Shown: positions 48,901 through 59,097 of the stretch, piece after piece | Position numbering within the stretch: the first letter of the stretch is position 1 | Layout of the letters: each line of letters begins with the position of its first letter | DNA from: Bryum argenteum | Lineage: Eukaryota; Streptophyta; Bryopsida; Bryales; Bryaceae | Length of the DNA: 64,000 bases | Direction of reading: 5' to 3' | NCBI GenBank assembly: GCA_037043015.1 | Contig: CM073327.1 | Span: 4,942,727 to 5,006,726 of the forward strand | Made by a program: the position numbers and the translations under genes | The notes under the pieces: model-generated | The model's database searches: none | Seen by the model: only the letters and a program-made list of their open reading frames with translations | Told to the model about the DNA's origin: nothing

Positions 48901-49260
48901 ATAGCCACCACCAATTTCCGCACCTCCATGGTGATCAAATTGTTATTACAAAAGCGTGCTCGAGGACGATTCTAGCGATCTAGTTTTGTAACACAGTAGT
49001 TTTATCAACCAAGTCCATAGCATGATTCGTTTGGAGCAAAAGAGAAGTGCGCTTGAAGGACAGAAGAAGCTGAATCTTTGTAATGTGGAGGCCCATAAGA
49101 ACCCATTTGTATACCTCTTTTGTTGGGTGCAGTTAGTATTAGTCTGTACTCCAAAAGGTAGTAGGTGGAGGCCTTAATGAACTAATACATCCTTCCGCCC
49201 GAGGCCTTAATAAACTAATACATCATTCCGCTAGCCACAGGAATATACGGTAGTTTTAAA
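48901..49260. other. No recognised feature
   Basis: Unassigned DNA between two decayed copies. A short repeat, AATAAACTAATACATC / AATGAACTAATACATC, occurs twice at about 49175-49225. Confidence 0.35.
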
Positions 49261-49650
49261 GTTTAAGACAATTTTCAAGTAAGATACTTGTTTGTATATC
49301 AACAACTTAGAGCACCTTTGTACATGCATCGTGAAAGAACACTGTAGAATGTTGTAGAATATGCTCCTTACAAGGCCGTTACTCTGTCATCATCGAATGG
49401 TTTTCTTATAAGCACGACTGATGTGTTTGTGTCTTATTACAGAGAAGTGCTCGCTTGCACAATTACATCCAAGAGCACGAGTTCGTTGCTGACATCGAGC
49501 TAGCAAGCCGAGAAGGCGAGACCTTGACCTGCCGTCGGGGCTTGCACTAGATACCACGCTCGATGATGCGCAGATAGCCTCTCTTTGTAATTGGAATTTC
49601 TCATGGTCGTCGTGCACAAGAGGCGACACCAGTCACGTTGCTTTTTGTAA
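49261..49650 (+). pseudogene. Decayed member of the two-exon family (copy 49.4)
   Basis: The intron end (GTGTTTGTGTCTTATTACAG) and exon 2 are readable: AGTGCTCGCTTGCACAATTA, CAAGAGCACGAGTTCGTTGC, ATCGAGCTAGCAAGCCGAGA and GGGGCTTGCACTAGATACCA. A frame change follows the RE-like position and the tail is absent. A MITE begins 24 bp beyond the end. Confidence 0.6.
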
Positions 49651-49673
49651 GCCGAAATCTCAATTTCCGGAAA

Positions 49674-49912
49674 CACTAGTAGAAAATGGCAAAAAAGTGA
49701 CGGCCGTAATGACTTGACCGGAATGATACAAAGTGTCAGTTTTAATTGTGCTTTTAATAACGTCAAAATAAATTATGATATTTGTCACTTTTTCTGAGAT
49801 TTCTTTTGGTTGTAATAAGCATACCACACTCTAATAGATCAGTAAAAAAATTAAGGAAAAGTGACAAATATCATAATTTACTCCGTCACTTTTTTGCCAT
49901 TTTCTACTAGTG
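49674..49912. mobile_element. Complete CACTA-type MITE, second copy
   Basis: 239 bp, from CACTAGTAGAAAATGGCAAA to the complement TTTGCCATTTTCTACTAGTG, flanked by AAA on both sides. It shares the left-arm block (GTGACGGCCGTAATGACTTG) with the 48212 copy but has a shorter right arm, so both probably descend from one master element. Confidence 0.8.
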
Positions 49913-50273
49913 AAAATGACACTATGTCATGTGCCATCTTGTCACACCAAATCTTACATATCTGCTCACATGGAATGGTGTATTATGTTATATCACAATT
50001 TTTTAATAATATCACTCTTTTGTATACATTGTCACTCATTTTCCACAATATCACATTCAAATTCCATTATATCACATGGTTTTTGAATTGCACTTCAGAA
50101 AGTTGAGGTGTGCTATTTTACCTGAATAATGCCTTTTTAATGGAATTGGAGATTAAGTTGTAATCCTTTTGTAAACATGAATTGTTAGAGTTCTTGAAGT
50201 GACATTGTTGAATTTTCAATATTTTTAATGCTGTTATTTCAAGTCGTTGCTTATCGATGGAGCTATGATTAAT
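49913..50273. other. AT-rich, decayed MITE interior
   Basis: Contains ATATCAC blocks (ATATCACAATTTTTTAATAA, AATATCACATTCAAATTCCA) and a weak right end (TTTTTAATGGAATTGGAG). It is a worn copy of the CCTCAATT family on the opposite strand. Confidence 0.4.
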
Positions 50274-50950
50274 CCTCAAAGTCGTTAAAATGGCGTTATT
50301 CCGGTAAAATAACGGTTTTTGAGGTGCTTGAAAAAAATAACATTGTTTTGTATCGAGTTTTGACACAATAGGGTAAATATTTCTACTTGCATATCAAAAA
50401 CAACAATGTTTTTGAAGGGCCGTTGAGTAATATTGCCTAGCCTTTGACTATGTCCAAAGGTCAAAAACCATAAAAATGTGCCATATCATGGAAATTTTGG
50501 TGATATTACAGAATCACTTGATATTACGGGGTACTACTTGATATTAGAGAGTACATGTGTGATATAAGTTAACCCTTAAAGGTCTGAGCGTGCCGTGCGA
50601 CCAGTAGAATACGGTGTATTTTGGTTATATTTGGAGTGAATGCACACCTTTAATGGATTTGAGTTCAAAGAAGAAGTTGACATTTGAATTAATGCGGTTC
50701 TAGTGAGCTATTACAATTCCAGTTTAGAGTTTCTTGTTGGTAGCAAATCCTTATTATACGACAGCGTACATATTATCCCCATGGGACTTTTAAGGGTTAA
50801 CATGCCATTTTCCAGGCATAAATACTTCTAAACTACAATTCAAAAATATGCTTGTAAAATAGTACGTTTTAGAATGCGAGCAAAATGGCTCATAGGGGAT
50901 TTCGCAAAATGATACATAGAATACGTTCGCCATTTTAACGGAATCTGAGG
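50274..50950. mobile_element. Foldback MITE of the CCTCAATT family, carrying a nested insertion
   Basis: Starts CCTCAAAGTCGTTAAAATGG and ends GCCATTTTAACGGAATCTGAGG in broken inverted form. Without the 224-bp insert and one target copy its length matches the 40955 copy closely. Internal order is the same, including GATATTACGGGGTAC and AAAATAGTACGTTTTAGAAT. Confidence 0.7.
50573..50796. mobile_element. 224-bp element flanked by TTAA, piggyBac-like ends
   Basis: Begins CCCTTAAAGGTC and ends GACTTTTAAGGG, with TTAA at 50569-50572 and 50797-50800. It lies inside the MITE at 50274. The uninterrupted copy at about 41250 reads GTGATATTAATAAACATGCC, so one TTAA was duplicated on insertion. A TTAA target plus ends starting CCC is the signature of piggyBac elements. 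The element is non-autonomous and encodes nothing. Confidence 0.65.
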
Positions 50951-51829
50951 CTATTAGCTATTCTAGTAAGTTGTCATATTATTTTAGTAGGTAGTTATAT
51001 TATGCTTTGTAATTGTTACTACTCTAAAATTAGGTTGGAATCAGGTCACTTGTCGGTTGTATTCAGGGCGATAATTGCCAATGAGAAGGAGCCGAGCCTC
51101 ACAACTGACAACATGGTTTACCGCAACAAGAACCAACAACACTATAAAAAATAATGTTACATGGATTTTTTTTATAATCCAAACGGTTCTTTGTAGGGAA
51201 CCCCAACTCCATTGTGAATGCCTTGCACAAATTTCTCTCTTTAGAGAAGTCATAAAAATGATGACGGATCTAGATTTAAGCACCAATCAAATGTTTGTAA
51301 TTCTTTATCTTCTTTCACGTCCTGGGCAAGTCACTCGCCAGGCAACAACCTTGTTTCTGTTCAGGTGAAAACTTAATTGAATAAAATAAAAATCCTGCCC
51401 TGCCTCCTATAGGCATGCTCAGTTCCATGGCCTTCTCTACCTCTCCACATTACATATTCTTGTACTTGCAAATTTCAACTATGTATTCCTCCTTGTGAAT
51501 ATGCGTCATGATTAGTGGAGTACATAAAATATATCGTATTTGTTCTAGAAGAATCTTTCACATACATATACAATTTTTTGTATTTCGAAAGTAATTAGAA
51601 TATTGTAATGATGGGTATTTAAGTAGAAAATAATCTATAAGTATGTATAAATGTAGCTAGAAGTACATAACCAAGAATTGAAAATATAATCTTTAAAAAT
51701 ATTTAATCTAGTAACCTTGATATATATATATATATACTTCAAAAGTGTCTTTTGAACTTACAATTAGTTGTATATTGAATATATTAAATACACGGGATTT
51801 ACAAAAATTGCGTATGTACGCAAGAGATG
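50951..51829. other. AT-rich DNA; one signal-peptide-like minus-strand frame
   Basis: No firm gene. On the minus strand at 51041-51286 an 81-codon frame contains KKIHVTLFFIVLLVLVAVNH followed by VVSCEARLL. This looks like a signal peptide and cleavage site, with a short basic remainder ending YNRQVT. The hydrophobic run lies too far from the only Met to be a normal N-terminal signal unless an upstream exon supplies a start. A TA dinucleotide run lies at 51720-51736. Confidence 0.25.
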
Positions 51830-52289
51830 TACTCCATAATATCAAGTGATTTATGTACTCCGTACTATCAAGTGATTTCTGTACTTTGTAATGGCACGTT
51901 TTAAAATGCGACCTAAACGGCTTATAGGGGATTTGGCAAATGGCAGAGAAAGTACTGCCATTTTAACGGAATTGAGATTCTACAAAAAATATTTCATGTT
52001 CACACATGTACTCCATAATATCAATTGATTTCTGTAATACCACCAAAATTTCCATAATATCACATATTTTTCATGGTTTTTGACCTTTGGACATAGTCAA
52101 AAGGGTAATATTTTCGAACGACCGTTCAAAAACATTGTTGTTTCTGAAATGCGGTTTAGAAATAATTGCCCTATCATGTGATCATGTCAAAACTCGACAA
52201 AAACCACTATTATTTTATTTATTTTTTCCATTTTAAGCACCCCAAAAAGCGCCATTTACCGGCATAACGCTATTTTAACGGAATTGAGG
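51830..52289. mobile_element. Two abutting MITE pieces of the CCTCAATT family, head-on
   Basis: A right-end piece in plus orientation ends at about 51977 (TGCCATTTTAACGGAATTGAG). It is followed at once by a piece with ATATCAC blocks in the opposite sense, ending TATTTTAACGGAATTGAGG at 52289. The second piece matches 35900-36178. Confidence 0.55.
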
Positions 52290-52985
52290 TTGTTTTCTTA
52301 TGCTTTATATGAGAGCTTCCTTCCAAATGAAAATTTTCAAAGATTCACTCGAAGAGAAAAAAAGTGTTCTTCTTTGTCGTATATCTCAATGATAGTTGCA
52401 TTGATTATTTCAACTTAGAATAGTAATATCACTCCATGTTTGTATTGTAAATTGGACAGTGTTCACCTCAAAAATTCACTATAATAAAAGATTCTTCACA
52501 CAAAAAATGTTTCCAAGTGTTACTTGAGTGACATGGGCTTATACCTTGCATTTAATTTTTGTATATATATTAGGATAGATAGGAAGGTGTCATTTTGATA
52601 AGGTTTTGTTCAAATGAATCTTATTTCTTACCCAAAGAAAGCTTTGGAAAGAAATTTTTTAAATCCTCTCAATATCAAGAAAAAATTCCTCTTAGTGTTA
52701 GTGACAACCAAGTTGTCTGCTACTTAATTTAGGCATGGGTTGCCACAATTATACGTATAGAAGGTCCAACAATTAAAAATAAAATTTACGTTTTGAAAAT
52801 TATATTATTTCCTTCTATAAAAGAAGTATGAGGGTGATTCATGGTGGCTTTAGGATTTTATGTAAAAAGTAATTGGAATTGATAATAATTAAATAGAATA
52901 ATTAGAATTGACTTCACAAGTAGTGCAATAAAGTGACTTGACCCATCTTCTACTTTAAGAGTTGGAGGATTGATTCAACTTTAAC
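52290..52985. repeat. Direct repeat shared with 36179-36900
   Basis: Same order and strand as the 36.2-kb copy (AGATTCACTCGAAGAGAAAA, ATTGGACAGTGTTCACCTCA, GTTACTTGAGTGACATGGGC, TAGTGCAATAAAGTGACTTG). Together with the adjoining MITE piece this is the second copy of a unit of about 1.1 kb. Confidence 0.75.
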
Positions 52986-53404
52986 AAGATAGATAGATAG
53001 AAACTCCGGTCCCTTTCCAGGATTGTAGTTATGCGAGCGGTGAGCCGTGAGCCGTGAGCGATGAGCAGATTTTAAATTAGTGGTGAGCAGATTTTTTAAA
53101 AACTTTTGGACACTTAGAAGTGTGTAAAATTCACTTTATCAATCTTAGATTTGGAAAAAAGGTTGAACATGTGGTGTGCAAATCCGTGACAAAATCCTAT
53201 AACCGTGTGGCTCTAGGATGGTAACAAAATATTCACAATCCAAGAAATGGTTTTATGTATATGGGTCCATGTTGTTATAGTTGTGGTGTACTACGATCAT
53301 AACAATATTACTAGTAGTAACTAAATTAGGGCTGACGTCATCATTCTATTATTTATAAGTAGGGCGTCTAATACGGCTCGACGCCGCGAGTGAAAGCGAA
53401 GTAA

Positions 53405-53614
53405 TTTAAGGTTAAGGGCGCTAAGTGGCCCGAGTTCAAGCGCAACCAGTCTTACTCGATTGTGTATTCAATCCGTTATCACTTTGCCTCCGGGATGGGC
53501 CTATTGGAGGAACTGGTTTTGGAATACAATGACTTTATTGCTACGGCTTTAGGTAAGGGCTACACCCTAGACTGCGCGCATGGAATGGGAGAAGAATTTG
53601 ATGAAACAAATTGA
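53405..53614 (+). pseudogene. Protein-like open stretch, gene fragment of unknown family
   Basis: An open frame between two stops reads VKGAKWPEFKRNQSYSIVYS followed by IRYHFASGMGLLEELVLEYN and ends MGEEFDETN. Composition looks like a real protein, but it has no upstream Met, and a possible donor (GGTAAGG at about 53552) would cut it. It may be an exon or a fossil fragment. I recognise no family. Confidence 0.3.
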
Positions 53615-54920
53615 GTGGTTTTAGACCTCATTGGTTTCACACTTAGATTTTAGTAATTGGTGAAGGTGAAGGAGATGTTTTTTTTTTTTGTATTTACAGT
53701 CAAAAACTTTATGGACCGAAGCCAGTGGCTTCTTGGATTGAACATATCACGGAACTTTGTAATTAAATTATAGTGCGGCTTTAAAGCTTAGTGTCAAGAA
53801 CATTACATGTACATGCTTGAGATGTGAGAGAATGGATGTGAAGATATTTTATACATTTTAAGATAGTCATCGACAAGGCTGTGAATGTCTTGAAAGAGCG
53901 AGGCATGTGAAACTAGTCCTCAGCCAATGTTGACTTCGTGGCAGAGTGACGGGCTCGCATACACGCTCCTGCGTCGTCAACATGTGCTGGCACATCGAAT
54001 TGTGATCCCACACTTGCCTCGCCCTCATTTCTAAGTTCCAACATTCCAACTTGCATTCTGACGAAGTGTTGCTGCATTCTGGCAAAGTGGCGAAGTGTCG
54101 CTACCTCTTCTCCTCGCGGTCTGGCTCTCAGCCTTCTTCTCCTTGTCATGGTGGTGATGGCCGATCTGGTCTACGTTGAACCGCTACTACAACTGGTCGT
54201 GGTCTTCAATTTATGCTCCTATTGTCTTTGTGTTCTTCTCTTAATTTTAAGGACTGGTAGACAAGCACTTCAAGGGAATGAAGCTCGGAGTTGTCCTCCG
54301 CAAGTTCTTATGCAAACACTACCAGCTCAAATAGTGTCGTAGTGGTTCAAGTACTTACTCGACCTCTAACATTTCTAGACTCGAATTCCAGTTGTGCCTT
54401 AAACAATTCTTGTTTCTCAACTTGGGGTCGCAATTGTCATTACGCATTCACACCGATTTTGTTTGTGCTGATCGTCATGGGCACACACTTGTATCGAGAC
54501 ACACACCGGGGTTATACATGTACGGCCACAGTCGCAAGCTTATTCAAATTTGTTTCCTGGGTTTTCTTTACGTGAAGTTGCTTTGCTGCATTGAAGTTCC
54601 ATTTTATGTAGTTGTTTTGAATATGTTAAACATAGTCTCAATATAAAATTAAAAAATTGCACTTAATAAATTCATAATTTACAATGGCCTGACTTGCACA
54701 ATGTTTGAAGCTAATTGATCACACAAAGCATTTATTTAGAAAATGGTTGAGATAACAATGTAGGTCAGCCTCGCAAGACTTCCCTCCGGTGCAGCCACAT
54801 GTTTTCAATATTACGTTGCCATGCCCAAAAATTGTCCCACATTGCTGAAAGCGCGGGTCCTTCCACGCTGCGTCCTGCTCAAGATCAACTCTTTGTTTAC
54901 AACTCCGTCCTATTACGGGA
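53615..54920. other. No recognised gene
   Basis: Mixed composition with a T-run near 53680 and short overlapping frames. The frames at 53867-54149 (-) and 54148-54646 (+) show no motif. Confidence 0.3.
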
Positions 54921-55313
54921 CACAACACGCACGCGAGGACTCGGGCATTAGAAGCGCGCTTGAGCTCGGGATGGGACGCAGCGGGCACGCCGGGACTCAA
55001 GACACTGCGAGCAAGCCAGGACTCTGATCACATCAAGCGCTTGTGGGCTCGGCACATGGGGGACAAGCCGGGACTCGGAACACACCACGCGCGTCAAGAC
55101 TTGGGTCATTGCAAGCCTGAGATGACTTGGGACGCAGCGGACTCGCCAAGACTCAGGACAACGGGAGCAAGCCGGGACTCCGGTCACAGCAAGCCCACGG
55201 GGGCTCGAGACATGGAGGGCGAGGCGGCACTCGGGACACAACACGCGCGCTAAAACTCGGGTCATTGCAAGGCCTCCGGACGTAGCGGGCACGCCTGGAT
55301 TCAGGACTCCACG
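54921..55313. repeat. Degenerate tandem repeat of about 158 bp, about 2.5 copies
   Basis: The start CACAACACGC...GAGGACTCGGGCATTAGAAG recurs at 55081 and 55237 in diverged form (CACACCACGCGCGTCAAGAC, CACAACACGCGCGCTAAAAC). Periods are 160 and 156 bp. Internal motifs AGCCGGGACTC and GGGACGCAGCGG also repeat. Opposing open frames across it are products of the repeat. Confidence 0.65.
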
Positions 55314-56524
55314 AGCATGGAAAAAGCGCTGGCAGTGGCGAGTGCGAGCGATTGCGGGTAAGGGCCGGCAGTGCCGATTGCGAGCAGTAGCGAGTACAAG
55401 CGGTAGTTAACATTGTTGGCGCAGCGACGCTGGTGGTAGAGCACGTGCAGTGTCTATAGCAAGGATGGTAGTGCTGGCGCATGGACTTGAGAGACACCTT
55501 ACACAAGGATTCGGCTGGAGGTAGGAGTCAGCCAGCAATTCTATGCGCAAGCACTAGGAACGAGGATGCGCACCATCATCATTGGACCCCGCCAGTCCCA
55601 CCAACGTGCGCAACCTTGTCATGAGATCCCGCCCGTCAATGCTCTTGGCTGTTTCGTACCTGACCATGCCGGCCCTTGCAAGGGGTCTGCCGACACCAAC
55701 ACACCAGCGACGCAATTCCTGGCGCCACATAGGCACCGGCACCTTGCTACACCGGCACCTCGTTTCAAGGCTCGTTAGTAGTCCTCTCAACAAATCCGGC
55801 TTCTGGGAAAAAGGGTATTTCAAGGCCAAACTTTATCGACAGATAGTACACGTTGAAGATGGCAAGTTCTCTTATCTAATTTCCTACCATTCTGTTTCGA
55901 AGGGTGTACTTATGTTGAAGAATGTTCAACTTTGTATTGAACTAGGAACCAGAGTCTAGAATATTCTAAACAAGAGGCGTAGTGTCGAATCCATTTTTTC
56001 AAGAAATCGATCGAGTCTGGCGTAGGCACCAACTCGCTCGCCTCTTAAGCGTTATCCATGACGTCCTGAACATCTGATTGTAATATTGTCTTTCCTTCAA
56101 TCGACATATCCTTTAAGCAAAGCCGCCCAACGCGTCCAAATTGCTAGTCTGTATGAAGAAACGGACATACATACTACAAACGGTAATCCTCAAAATAGGA
56201 GTGCCAAGCGTGCATACTCTATCAGTTTCATAATTCAGGCAGCCTCAAGCACAAAATCGAACAAGGTGTCGAACCTTGACAACAACATCCGGCCACTAAA
56301 TCTCATACCGATACACTCACACTCGATAAATATTATAGTGTAAGTACTCTGCTCTGAACAATCAATATCGATCAACATCTGTCGTCAAAAACCGATTCTT
56401 GAGCTACTGTTAGTGTTGTAACCGATTCTCACAAATCACTGCAATCCCTCTGTCGACGTAGCTACTGGTTGGCTCCTCTATTATACGACGATGCACAGCA
56501 CCGCAATTCAAGTGCTTCAAATTG
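55314..56524. other. No recognised gene
   Basis: Frames such as 55582-55959 (+) and 55554-55829 (-) overlap each other and show no family motif. The right part may be downstream DNA of the Cys-rich gene remnant. Confidence 0.3.
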
Positions 56525-57550
56525 CTAAACTCCAGTCGCGATCAATTCCATCTTTGCAATGACGGCCATGGCAGGGGGCTCATCAGGAATGCAGGTCTTC
56601 AAGTCGCTATCGTAAGTGCTGCCCTCACTACACTTTTCTCCGCATACTCCGTTACTGCATTTCACATTCCGACAGCGAATGAGAATCAATCAGGAAAAAT
56701 GTGAACCTGCTTGCTAGCTCCCACTCTCCCAGAGACCCACTGTCCAACTCACAAGTCCAACCATTTTGACACTGGTCTCTCATTACTCAGCCTGAGTATG
56801 CCGCCCCATTGTATGTGCACACAACGCTACGAACTTTGCACAACCGTAGCTCTGACAAGTTGACCGATCCGGATGCACGGTCCAACCACTCAAAAATGGT
56901 GCTAGTAGACCAACAGTCCATCGACTACGTCATGTGGAAAATCATCAACACTTCTAGGGTGAAAGTGCCACTCGTAATGACATACAACAAACTCGATGCT
57001 ACAATCATATGTTCTCTACTACATAGAAGATAAGATTGAAATTCGACAATGCAGCCGTTACCTGCAGGTAGGCTAGCCGCCCTCCAAGGTGCTGGGGCAC
57101 TTGTTCCCGCACGCGCCACAGTTTTCCACATCCATGGTCAGGTCAATCTCGCATGGTAAAGTCAATCTGGCACCCGTTGCTCTAGATGTTCTTGTCGCAG
57201 TTTCCACGCCCGGCATTGCACACAGGCTCGCAGCACTTGCCCTTCACGCACTTGCTCTCGGCGAAAGGCGCCTGCTTGCACGCCTTGCCACAACAACCAT
57301 AGTTCATCGCATTGTCACTAGTGCTTGTCTCGCACCCGTTGCTCCAGAGGTTGTTGTCGCACTTACTAAACCCATCCTTGCACTTGTAGCGGCACTGGCC
57401 GCCTGCGCACCACGTCGAAGTGTACGGCAGGGTCGTACACGTCTTGCCACAATCACCGCAGTTGTTCACGTCCTTCTCCACGCAAGTCTCGCATCCGGGT
57501 ATGCGTGGGTCTTGCAATCTATTGAGGTTGTATGTTTCCGGGCTGGTCAA
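56525..57550 (-). pseudogene. Cys-rich secreted-type protein (Stig1-like NCGxCG repeats), decayed
   Basis: On the minus strand a 122-codon frame (57550-57182) reads VNNCGDCGKTC, CDNNLWSNGCETSTSDN, YGCCGKACKQAPFAESKC and VKGKCCEPVCNAG. These are tandem NCGxCGxxC modules as in Stig1-like apoplastic proteins. A third module follows in the same style but is interrupted: a stop stands where the other units have Trp (DKNI*SNGCQ), and a 19-bp duplication at 57133-57170 shifts the frame before DVENCGACGNKC. Further down, 56680-56525 reads CRNVKCSNGVCGEKCSEGST and ends VIAKMELIATGV before a stop, so the gene once ran to about 56525. No signal peptide was found upstream. Splicing around the lesions is possible but less likely. 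Confidence 0.5.
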
Positions 57551-57764
57551 GACTGCATTCTAAGCATTACTGGCCGCAACTTGCTACAACCAAATACGAA
57601 GTTAGTTTCACCAATCTCCTCAACGACATCGGCTCCACACCGCGATCTGGCGTCATCGGCACCGGCACCGACACCGCACTGGCAACTGCTCGCACCACAA
57701 CGGCTTGGGCGGAGCGGCCACGTACCTGCTCGCACTAGAGACGCACCTGCTGGAACCGGCCAAG

Positions 57765-57970
57765 TACCTGCCAACACCGGCCTTGCACTTGCCGGCAGCA
57801 ACCTCGCACCTGCCGGCACCGGCCCTGCCCTAGCCCGCACCGGCCCTGCCCTAGCCCGCACCGGCCCTGCCCTAGCCGGCACCGGCCTCGCAACTGCCGG
57901 CACCAGCCATGCCCTAGCCGGCACCGGCCATGCCCATGCCGGCACCCACCTTCCAACTACTGGCACCAGC
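57765..57970. repeat. 21-bp GC-rich minisatellite
   Basis: About nine or ten units of the type GCCCTAGCCCGCACCGGCCC plus T, drifting to GCAACTGCCGGCACCAGCCA. A period divisible by three keeps long frames open on both strands. No independent evidence of coding. Confidence 0.85.
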
Positions 57971-57986
57971 AATGGGGTGAGCTTAG

Positions 57987-58220
57987 CCCTTAAACGTCAG
58001 AACCAGCCCGAAGTTTTGGGTTTTTTTTTTTGAGAATCTTGCTCATAACTTACACTCCATTATAGCAAATGGAATTTTTAGAATTCCAAACTTAGCACCT
58101 TAAAGAGATCTATACTTTCTTAGAATAGAGCTCAAGCAATTAAAAATAGAATAATGCTAAAAAATGGAGTTTAAAAGAGATTTTGGGTGTGGTATCAGGA
58201 AAGCATATGACGTTTGAGGG
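57987..58220. mobile_element. 234-bp element with TTAA/TTAG flanks, second piggyBac-like candidate
   Basis: Starts CCCTTAAACGTCAGAACC and ends ATGACGTTTGAGGG, with TTAG at 57983-57986 and TTAA at 58221-58224. Ends and size match the 50573 element (CCCTTAAA-GTC), although interiors differ. It has no coding content. Confidence 0.55.
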
Positions 58221-59097
58221 TTAAACCCGGCCAGCCAAGGCAGGCATGGTCAGTAATTTGGGTTTTTTCAAAACATGAATTCCCTGTACTTTCTGATTCA
58301 GTAACACCATTATATCAAGCCAACAATTACTTCCATTGTTAGGAAACGCCCTCCTAGTTCGTAATTTATTTTCATTGTTGCAAAATACCCTCATAGTTCG
58401 TGGTTCTGATGAAGTGAGACAGTTTCAGTTGAGCACAGTGAGGTCGAAACAAATATTGTGAAAGGGTACGGCCACGAAAATAATGAGCCGGAGGTTTGTC
58501 AGATGCAGTATACGTAATATTTGTTTTGGTGCAATTAGCAATGCTCTGCACGAACCAAGTTGAGTTACAGTTCTTCGTTGATCACTTTTGGGAAGATGTG
58601 ATCAGTGTCCAGTATTGTTGTCCCTTGTGAGTAAGTTAGTGTTACGATGTGCTAAAACTTAGAATTCGACCCTTACTTTTAATGCTGCGTGTTGCAGGTA
58701 AGAATGATACTCATGAATGATGCCATATATTGCAGCCAGGTAAGAATGTTGACAGAGACTGACGTGCCAAATATCTTCATTTAACAGATATGGTCACACT
58801 TGTCCAGGCTCATGCAACACCCTGGATTGAAACTTCAGCATAGATATCAATTATTGCCAACAAGAAAACAATCTCAATTTTGTAAAATTGGCCATATCAC
58901 ACAAGTCATTCAGGCTGGTGGTCACACGTACCATCGGCTAAATACACTATATAATGGAAGTGAATTACCTTCTCTCTTCACTTTCAATTCCAAAACCCAA
59001 CTACTACCCCAGTTAGAGTTGAGTTAAGATTACATTCTTTCACCAATGAAACAAAGTCGAAATACAAAACAAGTGATACGCATAGGTACGTGTGACC
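58221..59097. other. No recognised gene
   Basis: AT-rich spacer up to the abrupt left edge of the palindromic satellite. One small repeat, GTTCGTAATT.. / GTTCGTGGTT.., occurs near 58350-58405. Confidence 0.35.

Noticed and set aside
57089-58033. 314-codon plus-strand frame rich in Ala, Gly and Thr
   Set aside because: Its first half is the antisense of a Cys-rich gene remnant and its second half is a 21-bp minisatellite. No domain is visible.
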